Below are positions 14,228 through 21,381 of a DNA stretch of 60,562 nucleotides, one piece after another. A program made the position numbers and the translations under genes. Position 1 is the stretch's first letter. Each line of letters starts with the position of its first letter. Source of the DNA: a virus. The notes under the pieces were generated by a model that had not been told where the DNA came from, did not search any database, and was given only the letters and a program-made list of their open reading frames with translations. The stretch covers positions 1 through 60,562 of the IMG/VR virus record IMGVR_UViG_3300042938_001279; one strand, 5' to 3'.

Positions 14228-14637
14228 GCTGTCCTTGAGCTGGTCGCATCTGAACTGGCCGATGAGGACGGCGGCTCGATCGTCGGATCGGACGGCTCTG
14301 GGGGCATCGGCTGGGAAAGGACGGCGAGGAACCTCGGCATATCCGCTAGCCGGAAAGTCACCAGCCATTCCGTTCTGCTCCTGCGATGGAACACCACCGG
14401 CAACTTGCCCTTGCACTGAGAGACTGCCTTCTTCATGGCAGCCACCACGTTCAATGCCTCCACCCACTTGCATTCGGCAAACAGGTCCGGGAGATGAGCA
14501 ACCCGTACATCCTCGTCCCCCGCATTGCCGCACCTCTGCTGAGTTCTCTCGACTTCCTTCCATCCCATCACCTCTTTCATCTTGTCCCTAAGGTCTCGTT
14601 CACCCCTCGCGCCTTTTTCTCTTTCATACTTTCCCAT
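14224..14637 (-). CDS. Holliday-junction-resolvase-like PD-(D/E)XK nuclease
   Basis: MGKYEREKGARGERDLRDKM starts a 137-residue protein with the resolvase-type order: GxRGERDL helix with the first acidic residue, an Asp in LPDLF, and ECKW (E-x-K) at about residues 63-66. A final FRLADMPRFLAVL segment and a Pro/Ser-rich tail follow. This is the pattern of Hjc-like or phage PDDEXK resolvases that cut branched DNA before packaging. ATG 14637 with GAAGGG upstream is preferred to TTG 14661. Confidence 0.7.
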   Translation of the reverse strand: MGKYEREKGARGERDLRDKMKEVMGWKEVERTQQRCGNAGDEDVRVAHLPDLFAECKWVEALNVVAAMKKAVSQCKGKLPVVFHRRSRTEWLVTFRLADMPRFLAVLSQPMPPEPSDPTIEPPSSSASSDATSSRTA

Positions 14638-14661
14638 GATCAACCCTTCTGCGTTGTGCAA

Positions 14662-14910
14662 TTAGCCAGCCACCACTGACCGGAGGTACCCTTCGCTGCC
14701 ATGCCTATCAGTTCTCTCGTTGAAGATAGCGTTTTGGTATTCCAGTGAAGGGACATGAGCCAGCCGCTCAATGATGCAGAGCAAGTCTCTCATGAGAAGA
14801 GCTTCGGTGCTGTGAGGGTGGCTGGTCATCACGAATTGCTTGGCCTGGAGAACAGCACGCTTCTCGTCAATGGTCCTGTTCGTCGCCGCTCTTTTGCTAT
14901 CTGCTGGCAT
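14662..14910 (-). CDS. Hypothetical protein, 82 aa
   Basis: A helical protein starting MPADSKRAATNRTIDEKRAV, with HPHSTEALLMRDLLCIIERL in the middle. ATG 14910 has AAAGGGTGG just upstream and overlaps the HNH gene by 14 bases; a GTG at 14928 is an alternative. No family recognised. Confidence 0.55.
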   Translation of the reverse strand: MPADSKRAATNRTIDEKRAVLQAKQFVMTSHPHSTEALLMRDLLCIIERLAHVPSLEYQNAIFNERTDRHGSEGYLRSVVAG

Positions 14911-15277
14911 TTGCCACCCTTTCGTCACGGGCCCACTGCGGCAGAGGCTTCGGGTCTTCCTTCAGCCCCACCCTGTGCAAGAGCTTGGCAAGAAACTCAA
15001 GGTCAAGCTCTCCGTCTTCTTCCAGCTTTGCCTGAAGGACATGGCCAAGGCTCAGGTTTCGTTGGCCCCCGATGTGGTACCCGTCATGGCACTCGTTGCA
15101 GACGCAGATTAAGTTGCGATGGTCGTGGTAGTCCAGACCACGGCGCCCGACGATGTGATGCAGGTGGAGCGCTCGACCGAACCGCCCTTTGCGCCACCAG
15201 CACACTGCACACCGGCAGCAAAGGTCTGCGTAGACCGCGAGCTGCCGGTTTGTCCTGTCTCGCTTCTTGCTCACCAT
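14897..15277 (-). CDS. HNH endonuclease
   Basis: A 126-residue HNH protein. CRCAVC and CVCNECH provide zinc-binding cysteines, LHLHHIVGRRGLDYHDHRNL holds the HH pair (about residues 40-41) and the central Asn, and the last His lies in ECHDGYH. HNH genes in phages are often packaging-associated nucleases or homing enzymes; here it sits in the recombination operon rather than next to terminase, which favours a DNA-metabolism role. The ATG overlaps the preceding TGA (ATGA). Confidence 0.8.
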   Translation of the reverse strand: MVSKKRDRTNRQLAVYADLCCRCAVCWWRKGRFGRALHLHHIVGRRGLDYHDHRNLICVCNECHDGYHIGGQRNLSLGHVLQAKLEEDGELDLEFLAKLLHRVGLKEDPKPLPQWARDERVANASR

Positions 15278-15615
15278 CAAAAGATTTCTCCGCCCGAACT
15301 GTCGGGCTTCCACTGAAGCCATCCGCCGTTGTCGAGCCGGTTGCCTTCCTTGTCTCGACGCCTCGGGTAAAGAACCCCAGTGTCTGTTTGCTTGCTGATC
15401 GTCAGCGTAGCATTGCACTCCCGGCACTTGATCTCGTGGAAGGTGTACTTGCCGTTCTTGCGGGTGATGAAGGCTGTGTCGTCCAGCCCGCAAGCTCCGC
15501 ACGTCGTGCTTCCGAAAGCCTCGCCAGCATGCGAGAGTTCCTCGAAGGCTTCCTCGATGGTCTTACCTTCGACCGTGACTTCGATCTTTCCGATCTTGTG
15601 CGTGACTCGTATCAT
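15277..15615 (-). CDS. Zinc-ribbon protein, 112 aa
   Basis: MIRVTHKIGKIEVTVEGKTI forms beta strands with IEEAFEEL as a helix; then CGACG and CREC (about residues 39-43 and 64-67) form a zinc ribbon, followed by ATLTISKQTDTGVLYPRRRD. The GEIF C-terminus runs into the HNH gene. This resembles phage single-strand-binding or DNA-repair accessory zinc ribbons, but that is inference. It is the first gene of the sub-operon after the 15616-15960 gap. Confidence 0.65.
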   Translation of the reverse strand: MIRVTHKIGKIEVTVEGKTIEEAFEELSHAGEAFGSTTCGACGLDDTAFITRKNGKYTFHEIKCRECNATLTISKQTDTGVLYPRRRDKEGNRLDNGGWLQWKPDSSGGEIF

Positions 15616-15960
15616 GTTCCATTGTCTCCGTTGTGTGTCATAGCTTCACTCTTAGAAACTACCCTAGACCCCATCCCTGCTGAAGGAGGAGGCGGCTCCT
15701 ACTTCAGGGTACCATTACCAGGACCGACCCCCTGCCTTATTGAGGGGTTCCTTCAGCGTGTGACCGGGGCGTTGGGGTTTGAATCTCAGCCACATCTACC
15801 AGTGGCCCGTTGCCCGGATTTCGTGCTGGGGTCGGGAGACTTGCGAGGACTAGCCTCTCCTGCATGGGCAGGCGTTGTTTAGGCTCGGGAGGTTTTGATT
15901 TCTAAAGCGGTGGTCCGTCCGAGGAATCCATGACACCGCGTCTCCAGCATAAGGGGCCTG
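15616..15960. other. Non-coding gap with several stem-loops
   Basis: No convincing gene. It holds a strong stem-loop (15680-15691 with 15696-15707, four-base loop, one mismatch), a second (CCCCT...AGGGG near 15730-15746), and CCTGC/GCAGG near 15859-15872. It separates the two halves of the minus-strand operon and may carry a promoter, attenuator or small RNA. A T-arm-like GTTTGAATC near 15777-15785 does not fit a tRNA. Confidence 0.5.
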
Positions 15961-16464
15961 TCAATATGGTGGCAGTAGATTCTCCATCTTACGCAGATTA
16001 ACCTGGGGAACGAACCAGGAAGGTCGCCTGCTGCCCGGGTCCCACTTCCACCTCTCCTGCTTCGCCTCAAGCCCGGAGAGCCATCCACGCAGGATGACCC
16101 TCCCGTCCAGCCCAACGCACGCCAGAACGAAACGTCGCTCGTCTGCGTCGTTGTTTCGGACGATGAGACTCCCGTCCTTCAGGGCTGTGGCCCGGACCTC
16201 GAACTCCCCGCAGTCCGGGATCGAGTGGAAGGTGTTGACCGAGTCCCCGCCGTAGACCCCGATCCACTTGGCGAAAGCCCGCTCACCGATGGCGCCAACC
16301 AGCTCCTCGTCTATGCGAGTTCGGATGGGCCGATCGTAGGTGGTGCGGTGGTTGAGCCCCTGCGCCTCTGATGCGGTGATCCGCTGGATGGCAGTGAAGA
16401 GGCAGGCCATGACCTCTTGGGTAGAGATGGACACGACAGTCGCCTGGCTTTCGGCAGAGATCAA
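15961..16464 (-). CDS. PD-(D/E)XK-like nuclease-fold protein, 167 aa (TTG start)
   Basis: Motifs in order: EELVGAIGERAFAKWIGVYG, EFEVRATALKDGSLIVRNND (an E-V-R core in place of E-x-K), ADERRFVLACVGLDGRVILR, GWLSGLEAKQ and SWFVPQVNLRKMENL. This order matches phage proteins thought to have a restriction-endonuclease-like fold. Start is TTG at 16464, overlapping the upstream TGA as TTGA. Catalysis is not proven because the usual Lys is Arg. Confidence 0.6.
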   Translation of the reverse strand: MISAESQATVVSISTQEVMACLFTAIQRITASEAQGLNHRTTYDRPIRTRIDEELVGAIGERAFAKWIGVYGGDSVNTFHSIPDCGEFEVRATALKDGSLIVRNNDADERRFVLACVGLDGRVILRGWLSGLEAKQERWKWDPGSRRPSWFVPQVNLRKMENLLPPY

Positions 16465-16883
16465 CCGTCCACCCCCTTCGCCTTGACCCCGGAGACGGCG
16501 AGAGCTGCTAGCCACTGCTCGTCTCGTGTCTTTGTCGCCTCGTTCCACCCCGTCCAAAAGGCGCTGCCAGTGTTGTAGATGCGATGCGGCACTTCCACTT
16601 CCGGCGCCTTGCTGCTGGCGAGGATGTTCTCAAGTTCCTGAGCAACGCTGTAGGACCAATTTGCCTTGGCAAGATTCGCGGCGTGCTGAATCGAGCCCCG
16701 CTCCTCCGCCGTCAACCAGCCGCTCGTGGGCTGCGGGGCTGCCGCGAAGGCCTGAGCAATCGCCTCCTCCAAAGTCGGCAGCGGGCCAGTCCGCTTGTCT
16801 TCTGCCGCGCGGACGACGATATCGCGGGCCGAATCGCTGCACCACGGGTGGCAGTTGCAGTCCTCGTATTGGTAGCCGTTCAT
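16461..16883 (-). CDS. Hypothetical protein, 140 aa
   Basis: MNGYQYEDCNCHPWCSDSAR opens with a small Cys/His cluster, then helical segments (PLPTLEEAIAQAFAAAPQPT) and an Ala-rich helix around IQHAANLAKANWSYSVAQEL. It overlaps both neighbours by four bases, so it is a member of the recombination operon. Function unknown. Confidence 0.6.
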   Translation of the reverse strand: MNGYQYEDCNCHPWCSDSARDIVVRAAEDKRTGPLPTLEEAIAQAFAAAPQPTSGWLTAEERGSIQHAANLAKANWSYSVAQELENILASSKAPEVEVPHRIYNTGSAFWTGWNEATKTRDEQWLAALAVSGVKAKGVDG

Positions 16884-17173
16884 CGCTCGTCCTCCTTCAC
16901 GTTTGCTCCAGAAATCCGCCAGAGAAGGTCGAGGTCATCCCGCTTGGTGCGGCCGACCTGCTCCGGGTAGAGCTTGAGCCGGTCGAGGACCAAGGCGATC
17001 CCGGAAACGGCATCCCGCTCCTCGGGCGTAAGCCGCTCCTTCACAAGCTCTTCTAGCCGCTCTGCAACTTCGAGCAGGCAAGCGTTGGTACAGGCGTCCT
17101 CGCTCTGGATGTCCCTGGCGAGGATTCGCACGGCGGAAATCAGAGTCTCGTCAGATGTTCGTCGTTCATTCAC
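16880..17173 (-). CDS. Hypothetical helical protein, 97 aa
   Basis: MNERRTSDETLISAVRILAR begins a helical, highly charged protein. No catalytic motif is visible. It lies one base after the helicase stop and overlaps the next gene by four bases; it may be a helicase accessory. Confidence 0.55.
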   Translation of the reverse strand: MNERRTSDETLISAVRILARDIQSEDACTNACLLEVAERLEELVKERLTPEERDAVSGIALVLDRLKLYPEQVGRTKRDDLDLLWRISGANVKEDER

Positions 17174-17174
17174 G

Positions 17175-18926
17175 TCATCGCTCCTCGTTGGTGTGAACTT
17201 CCGCGTCCCTCATGGCATACCTCCGGCCCTCTTCGAGCTGGCGTGCCGTTTCTTCTGCGCTCGGGAGGGATATCGATGAAGCTGCGAACAGCCTCTGCTT
17301 GCGCTCGGATGGGGTCTCGTGCCTGTGATTGTCGTTCTGGCTGGCTTGGATGTTGAACCTAGCTTTGTTCCTACGAGAGTCCAGTTCTTCAACGAAGACC
17401 TTCCTCCACATGGGCGTAAGGTTGGCGCTCCGTAAGGCCCACTCGATCCACCCCTTGTCCACCACCTTCATGGGCTGTCCCTTCCACTTCTTCCCGAAGG
17501 GGCACCTCCACTCACGGCGGCGGGCATCCTGTCGATCCGGTTCAGCGAAGGCATCCCGATCCTCGGAGTCCCACTCCACTCCGACGACAATGCCCTTCCG
17601 TCGCTTTCTCTCGGCCTCTCGGTTGAGCTTCTGCTCCTGCCGCTCCTGCTCCATCTCTGCCGCGACAGCCGCATCCAGCTCCTCCAGCGAAGCCTCCTTC
17701 TCCTCCATGGCCTCGACCACCTTGGCTCGGGCCTTCCCTGTCTGCTCGGACAGAACGTCCAATGCGCTGCACAGCTTGTGGCACCGGCTCGAATCCGTGA
17801 TGTCGTGGATCACGAAGCTGGGCTTTGCACTGGCAGCGATCGCCGCCCGCCTCTCCTCAGGCGGAGCCAGATCGAGACCATCGAGAACCCCCTCCAGGGA
17901 CCTCGTGGCTCGGCCGATCATCTGAGTGTATTTGTTGAGGGCCTTTGTTGGTTTAGCTAGAAAGATTTCACTGAGAGGTGGGAAGTCCCAGCCTGTGGTT
18001 AAGATGCCAACATTGATTATGAGCTCCCTATCACCTACCATGAACTCCTTGAGCTCGCTAGCGTAGACTTCATCGGACTGTTTGCTATGCACCAAACTAC
18101 AGGTCATCCCATGACGATCAACCATGATGTCTCTGAGAAGAATCGCCTGCTTGATCGAGTGGGCGAACACGATCCCCTTCGCCCCCGCCCGGTGGTTTCG
18201 GGTGATGAGCGCCGCGAGGTCTTGCAAGGCTTCTTCGGACCGCAGGATTTTATCCAGTTCCTCGGCCTGGAAGTCAGCCCCTGCCTTCTTGGCCAACCCG
18301 TCGAGGTTGATTGACTTGACGTAGTGGACCTTGACGCGAGGGGGCACTAGCCACCCGTCATCGATCGCCTTCCGCAGGGGCAAGCAGTAGGCCACCTCTT
18401 CGTAGAACCCGCAGAGAGCTTGCTTGTCCCCGCGGTAGGCCGTTGCCGTGACACCAAGGACCCGGGCCCCACCCTCCACCAGGGCATTGAGCATGTCCCT
18501 GGCGGAGGTGGTGAATCCCCAGTGAGCCTCGTCCACCACGACGAGATCAACCTTGCCGACGAACCGCTTGTAGCGGTCGTTGCGAATCAGGCTGTGCCAC
18601 GAGGCGACAACGAACTCCGACTCCGGCACTGCCCACAGGTCGGCTTGCTCCACATCAGGCGAGCAGTTCCTTAGGCTTCTGATTGACTTCACGGTCTGGC
18701 CAATCAGACTCAGCATCGGGACGATGATGAGGCTCCGTGCTCCGTCCTTTGGCAGTAGCGTGAAGGTCCTCGTCTTTCCCGTCCCGGTTGGGAGCTCGAT
18801 CAAGATTCGCTTCTTACCTGTCCGGTATGAGTTGCGAATCGCCGTGTGAGACTCTCGCTGGTAAGGCCTAAGTCGGTGGTCAAACAGTGGCAAGGCTTCG
18901 GACTTGTTGACATCCGGCGACGCCAT
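17175..18926 (-). CDS. SF2 DNA/RNA helicase, 583 aa
   Basis: A superfamily 2 helicase. It shows a Q-like YQRESHTAI, Walker A PTGTGKT (residues 46-52), motif Ia SLIIVPMLSLIGQT, DEAH at 133-136, VTATAYRG (motif III) and QMIGRATRS (motif VI). A charged helical region follows (about 430-490) and then a C-terminal domain with WRCPFGKKWKGQP. ATG 18926 overlaps the previous stop (ATGA). With the ERF and nuclease genes it probably serves recombination-dependent replication; no polymerase or primase is encoded nearby. Confidence 0.85.
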   Translation of the reverse strand: MASPDVNKSEALPLFDHRLRPYQRESHTAIRNSYRTGKKRILIELPTGTGKTRTFTLLPKDGARSLIIVPMLSLIGQTVKSIRSLRNCSPDVEQADLWAVPESEFVVASWHSLIRNDRYKRFVGKVDLVVVDEAHWGFTTSARDMLNALVEGGARVLGVTATAYRGDKQALCGFYEEVAYCLPLRKAIDDGWLVPPRVKVHYVKSINLDGLAKKAGADFQAEELDKILRSEEALQDLAALITRNHRAGAKGIVFAHSIKQAILLRDIMVDRHGMTCSLVHSKQSDEVYASELKEFMVGDRELIINVGILTTGWDFPPLSEIFLAKPTKALNKYTQMIGRATRSLEGVLDGLDLAPPEERRAAIAASAKPSFVIHDITDSSRCHKLCSALDVLSEQTGKARAKVVEAMEEKEASLEELDAAVAAEMEQERQEQKLNREAERKRRKGIVVGVEWDSEDRDAFAEPDRQDARRREWRCPFGKKWKGQPMKVVDKGWIEWALRSANLTPMWRKVFVEELDSRRNKARFNIQASQNDNHRHETPSERKQRLFAASSISLPSAEETARQLEEGRRYAMRDAEVHTNEER

Positions 18927-19060
18927 CACGCACCTCCTTCCGGCAAGGGCAACTGTCCTTCCAGGCATTGAGTCAGGGAGAACTCCGGGCAGCCGCACGC
19001 AGGGCACATTCCTGTCCCTCCTCGCACCAAGCCGCACCTGTTGCAGCTACGGTTGGTCAT
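18926..19060 (-). CDS. Tiny zinc-ribbon protein, 44 aa
   Basis: MTNRSCNRCGLVRGGTGMCP followed by ACGCPEFSLTQCLEGQL: two CxxC pairs in 44 residues. ATGA overlaps link it to the genes before and after. The same frame stays open back to 19558, so it could instead be the C-terminus of a longer product; the local codon pattern favours a separate small gene. Confidence 0.55.
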   Translation of the reverse strand: MTNRSCNRCGLVRGGTGMCPACGCPEFSLTQCLEGQLPLPEGGA

Positions 19061-19389
19061 CGCCTCAGGATTCGAGACAGGGCTTTCCCCGCGTCCTCGT
19101 ACTTGCTCGACCTCCTCCCCACCCACCGGCTCCCCGTCTCCTCCGGCGACCACGAGTCCTTCGTAAGGTCCCTGAGCCTTTCGATTTCTTCGGGGCCTGG
19201 AACGCTTTCCTCGTCCTTTGCCTTTGACCTCACCACCCCCTCCACTTGAAGCAGGCTGCGGATGAGGCTCCTCGGCCACCGGCTCCACCTCTGTTGGACC
19301 TTGAGCATGCTCATGCCCGACTGGTAGTCCTTGATAATCGCCCGCTTGATCGGCTCCGGGATCATTGCTTGATAGATCGGTTGGATCAT
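19057..19389 (-). CDS. Hypothetical protein, 110 aa (possibly the second half of a frameshifted gene)
   Basis: Starts MIQPIYQAMIPEPIKRAIIK, with GGAG nine bases upstream, and continues through KDYQSGMSMLKVQQRWSRW, PEEIERLRDLTKDSWSPEE and AGKALSRILRR. Codons in this frame end mostly in G or C, as in the genome's real genes, whereas the overlapping frame from 19558 does not here. A helix-turn-helix-like middle suggests a DNA-related role. See the entry for 19400-19558. Confidence 0.55.
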   Translation of the reverse strand: MIQPIYQAMIPEPIKRAIIKDYQSGMSMLKVQQRWSRWPRSLIRSLLQVEGVVRSKAKDEESVPGPEEIERLRDLTKDSWSPEETGSRWVGRRSSKYEDAGKALSRILRR

Positions 19390-19399
19390 CGGGTACATC

Positions 19400-19558
19400 T
19401 CCAAAGAACTCGAACGCCTTAGCCTCCAGTGCTGATCTTGCCAGCCTCAACTCCACGAACAGAACGGGCAGCCACTTCCCGACGAGAAGGGGGACTTCGT
19501 TCCTGTGTGCCCCAAACAGAATCTTCTCAAGGCTGTTGATCTCCTGATCACTCAGCAT
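19400..19558 (-). CDS. N-terminal ORF segment joined to 19057-19389 by a possible +1 shift
   Basis: MLSDQEINSLEKILFGAHRN, then VPLLVGKWLPVLFVELRLAR and ALEAKAFEFF, has genome-like codons up to about 19400. The frame then stays open to 18926 without a stop but loses the G/C third-position pattern, which passes to the +1 frame at TTC TTT GGA GAT. A +1 shift there would give ...AFEFF-EMYPMIQPIY..., one continuous protein. Programmed shift, genuine mutation or an assembly indel are all possible. Confidence 0.4.
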
Positions 19559-20402
19559 CGGGCACCTCCCTCTGAAGCGTGCGAACCACCTCTGCGTCGA
19601 GGACGTACTTCGCAGTCAGGGTCATCGCCTGACTGGAGGGAACGCTTCCCATGTCCACAAGGCTCTTGAGGTGAGCCACCACCTTCGTCGTCTGCTCAGG
19701 GCTGCCCTTGTGCTTGACGAACGCCGCTTCGGCACGCTTGAGCAGGTCGATCGCCGCCGCCGATGGCGGCTGTGACTTCGACTTCTTCTGCTGCTTCACG
19801 GGGGCAGGCAGGGAGACAGGTGGCGTAACCTCTGGCGTAACCTCTCCGCCCTCCGCAGCACCCTCGGGAGAAGCTGCGATGTCCACTGCCACCCGGGGCG
19901 CGGTGATCTTCTCGCTCACCATCTCCGTGACGGTTGGCTTTGCCGCTTCGGCCTGGGCCGCGACGTTCAGCTCTTCCTCAGATTCTTCGTCAGTGTCCAT
20001 CCATCCGCCGCACAATCCCTGCATGAGGATTTTTTTGGCGTAAGTGATGTTGATCTCCAGTAGCTGGATACCGGGGCGAGCATTCTCGTACCCCATGAGC
20101 AGTGGGCATGCTGAGCTGATCCACTCCCCGCTGGCGTGGTGCAGGGTGCCAACCCCAATCCACTGCCCAGTCTTCTCGTCACGCCCCATCTGAAACGTGG
20201 GCATCGTGAACCCGTTGGCCAGCAACCCAGGGAGCGTGGCATCCACGATGTCCCTGAGCGTTGCGTAGCGGAAGTTCTCCACCTTGTTGTGCCCCGACCG
20301 CTTGATCGGGAGGTACATGGCCTGAGCCTTGTTCAACGCCGCGTAAAGCTCTCCGAGATCGTTGGAGCTACTCACGCCTGTCAGTGCCGAGTCGAGTTTC
20401 AT
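19548..20402 (-). CDS. erf: ERF-family single-strand annealing protein
   Basis: From ATG 20402 the 284-residue protein reads MKLDSALTGVSSSNDLGELY, then AALNKAQAMYLPIKRSGHNK and FRYATLRDIVDATLPGLLAN. That arrangement of an N-terminal helix, a Lys-rich strand and RYATLxDI is the ERF signature. GTLHHASGEWISSACPL and YAKKILMQGLCGG follow. An acidic/proline linker and a C-terminal helical tail end it. ERF proteins anneal complementary strands in recombination and circularisation. It pairs with the exonuclease upstream, overlapping it by 35 bases. Confidence 0.85.
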   Translation of the reverse strand: MKLDSALTGVSSSNDLGELYAALNKAQAMYLPIKRSGHNKVENFRYATLRDIVDATLPGLLANGFTMPTFQMGRDEKTGQWIGVGTLHHASGEWISSACPLLMGYENARPGIQLLEINITYAKKILMQGLCGGWMDTDEESEEELNVAAQAEAAKPTVTEMVSEKITAPRVAVDIAASPEGAAEGGEVTPEVTPPVSLPAPVKQQKKSKSQPPSAAAIDLLKRAEAAFVKHKGSPEQTTKVVAHLKSLVDMGSVPSSQAMTLTAKYVLDAEVVRTLQREVPDAE

Positions 20403-21276
20403 ATTCGTTTTCCTTAGTCCAGTGGGGCATAAACAATTCAGTGAGCTGGTCATCCTCCGGGGTAGACCAGTCGTCCAGTGCCAGCCGGGAATGAAGATCG
20501 CGGCAGGTCTCGATAACATGACGCTCGCTCATGGCGAGGTACTCTTCGGGCAGCACGACTGCATGGCACTCGTAGGGAGCCACGGTCGATGAGACCACGA
20601 ACACAAACTGCTTCGCATCGAAGCCAGCAGCGCGTGCCAACTTCGTGTACATGGCAGCCTGGAATCCGTAGCCGTAATCATGCACCGCTTTGTGGAACAT
20701 CTTGAGCGGCTGCTGATCTCTCGTCGTCTTCAAGTCCCAGACGTAGCTCTCAGTTGCTGCGTCAGGACGACACCGGACGTTCAGTCCAGAGTCCGGGCAC
20801 TTCCACCTGATGGAGAACTCGCGGTGCTCCGTGCTCGCCGTGAGCATGCGGAAGATGGCATTTGACCCGATCATGCTCAGTTGGGCCCGGTAGGCGTCGG
20901 CCTCTTTGGGCTTGAGCAGGATCGCGTCTGGAGACTGGGATGCCACCCAGTCCTCACCCTTCTTCAACACTGCACCGTTCGCTCCGACAAACTCGGCAGG
21001 GATGACGGCAACCCTGCTCCACCACGCCTCGTCACCGATCTCTGCCCACAGATGAATCAGTGACCCCTTCGTCATCGCATCCGACTCAGTCGGAGGAATC
21101 GTCTTCGTGAGGTATCGCTCTCGAAACCAGAGCGGCCCCTTCGTCCTCAGACCCCAGAGCTGGGTCTTCGACCACCAGTCCGCATCGGAGTGGTAGGCCT
21201 CGTTCGTCTCGTCAAAGCGGAGAGTAGCTTGTGTACATACCGGCGGGCTACCCTCCCCATTACGGGAGGTGTGCAT
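20368..21276 (-). CDS. PD-(D/E)XK exonuclease (YqaJ/RecE-like)
   Basis: A 302-residue nuclease. GSLIHLWAEIGDEA (around 71-84) gives the His/Glu of the N-terminal motif, CRPDA gives D172, and VWDLKTT gives D181 and K183. A Gln-containing YGYGFQAAMYTKLA helix follows. This is the DUF3799/YqaJ-type exonuclease core that resects double-strand ends. Next to ERF it forms the classic exonuclease/annealing pair. It is the first gene of this operon; the only promoter candidate ahead of it is weak. Confidence 0.8.
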   Translation of the reverse strand: MHTSRNGEGSPPVCTQATLRFDETNEAYHSDADWWSKTQLWGLRTKGPLWFRERYLTKTIPPTESDAMTKGSLIHLWAEIGDEAWWSRVAVIPAEFVGANGAVLKKGEDWVASQSPDAILLKPKEADAYRAQLSMIGSNAIFRMLTASTEHREFSIRWKCPDSGLNVRCRPDAATESYVWDLKTTRDQQPLKMFHKAVHDYGYGFQAAMYTKLARAAGFDAKQFVFVVSSTVAPYECHAVVLPEEYLAMSERHVIETCRDLHSRLALDDWSTPEDDQLTELFMPHWTKENEYETRLGTDRRE

Positions 21277-21344
21277 GTTGGATACCTGGGTGTTACTTTC
21301 GGCCGGGTTGCCTCCGTGGCACCAGCCGACTTCCGACGAGACAG

Positions 21345-21370
21345 GTTATAGACCTGACCGCAAAAGTCAA
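21345..21370 (-). promoter_or_regulatory. Weak sigma-70-like promoter candidate for the recombination operon
   Basis: Minus-strand TTGACT (21370-21365) and TATAAC (21350-21345) lie 69 or more bases upstream of the exonuclease start. The hexamers are good but the spacer is only 14 bases, below the normal 16-18, so the call is tentative. The rest of the 105-base gap after the 1222-residue gene's stop shows nothing more. Confidence 0.35.
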
Positions 21371-21381
21371 GACCACCGCAG

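Noticed and set aside
15715-15800. tRNA-like T-arm (GTTTGAATC) followed by CCA-like sequence
   Set aside because: No matching acceptor, D or anticodon stems in the right places on either strand.
15959-15964. Perfect TTGACA on the minus strand at the end of the 15961 gene
   Set aside because: No -10 hexamer at 16-18 bases downstream; TATGCT is only seven bases away.
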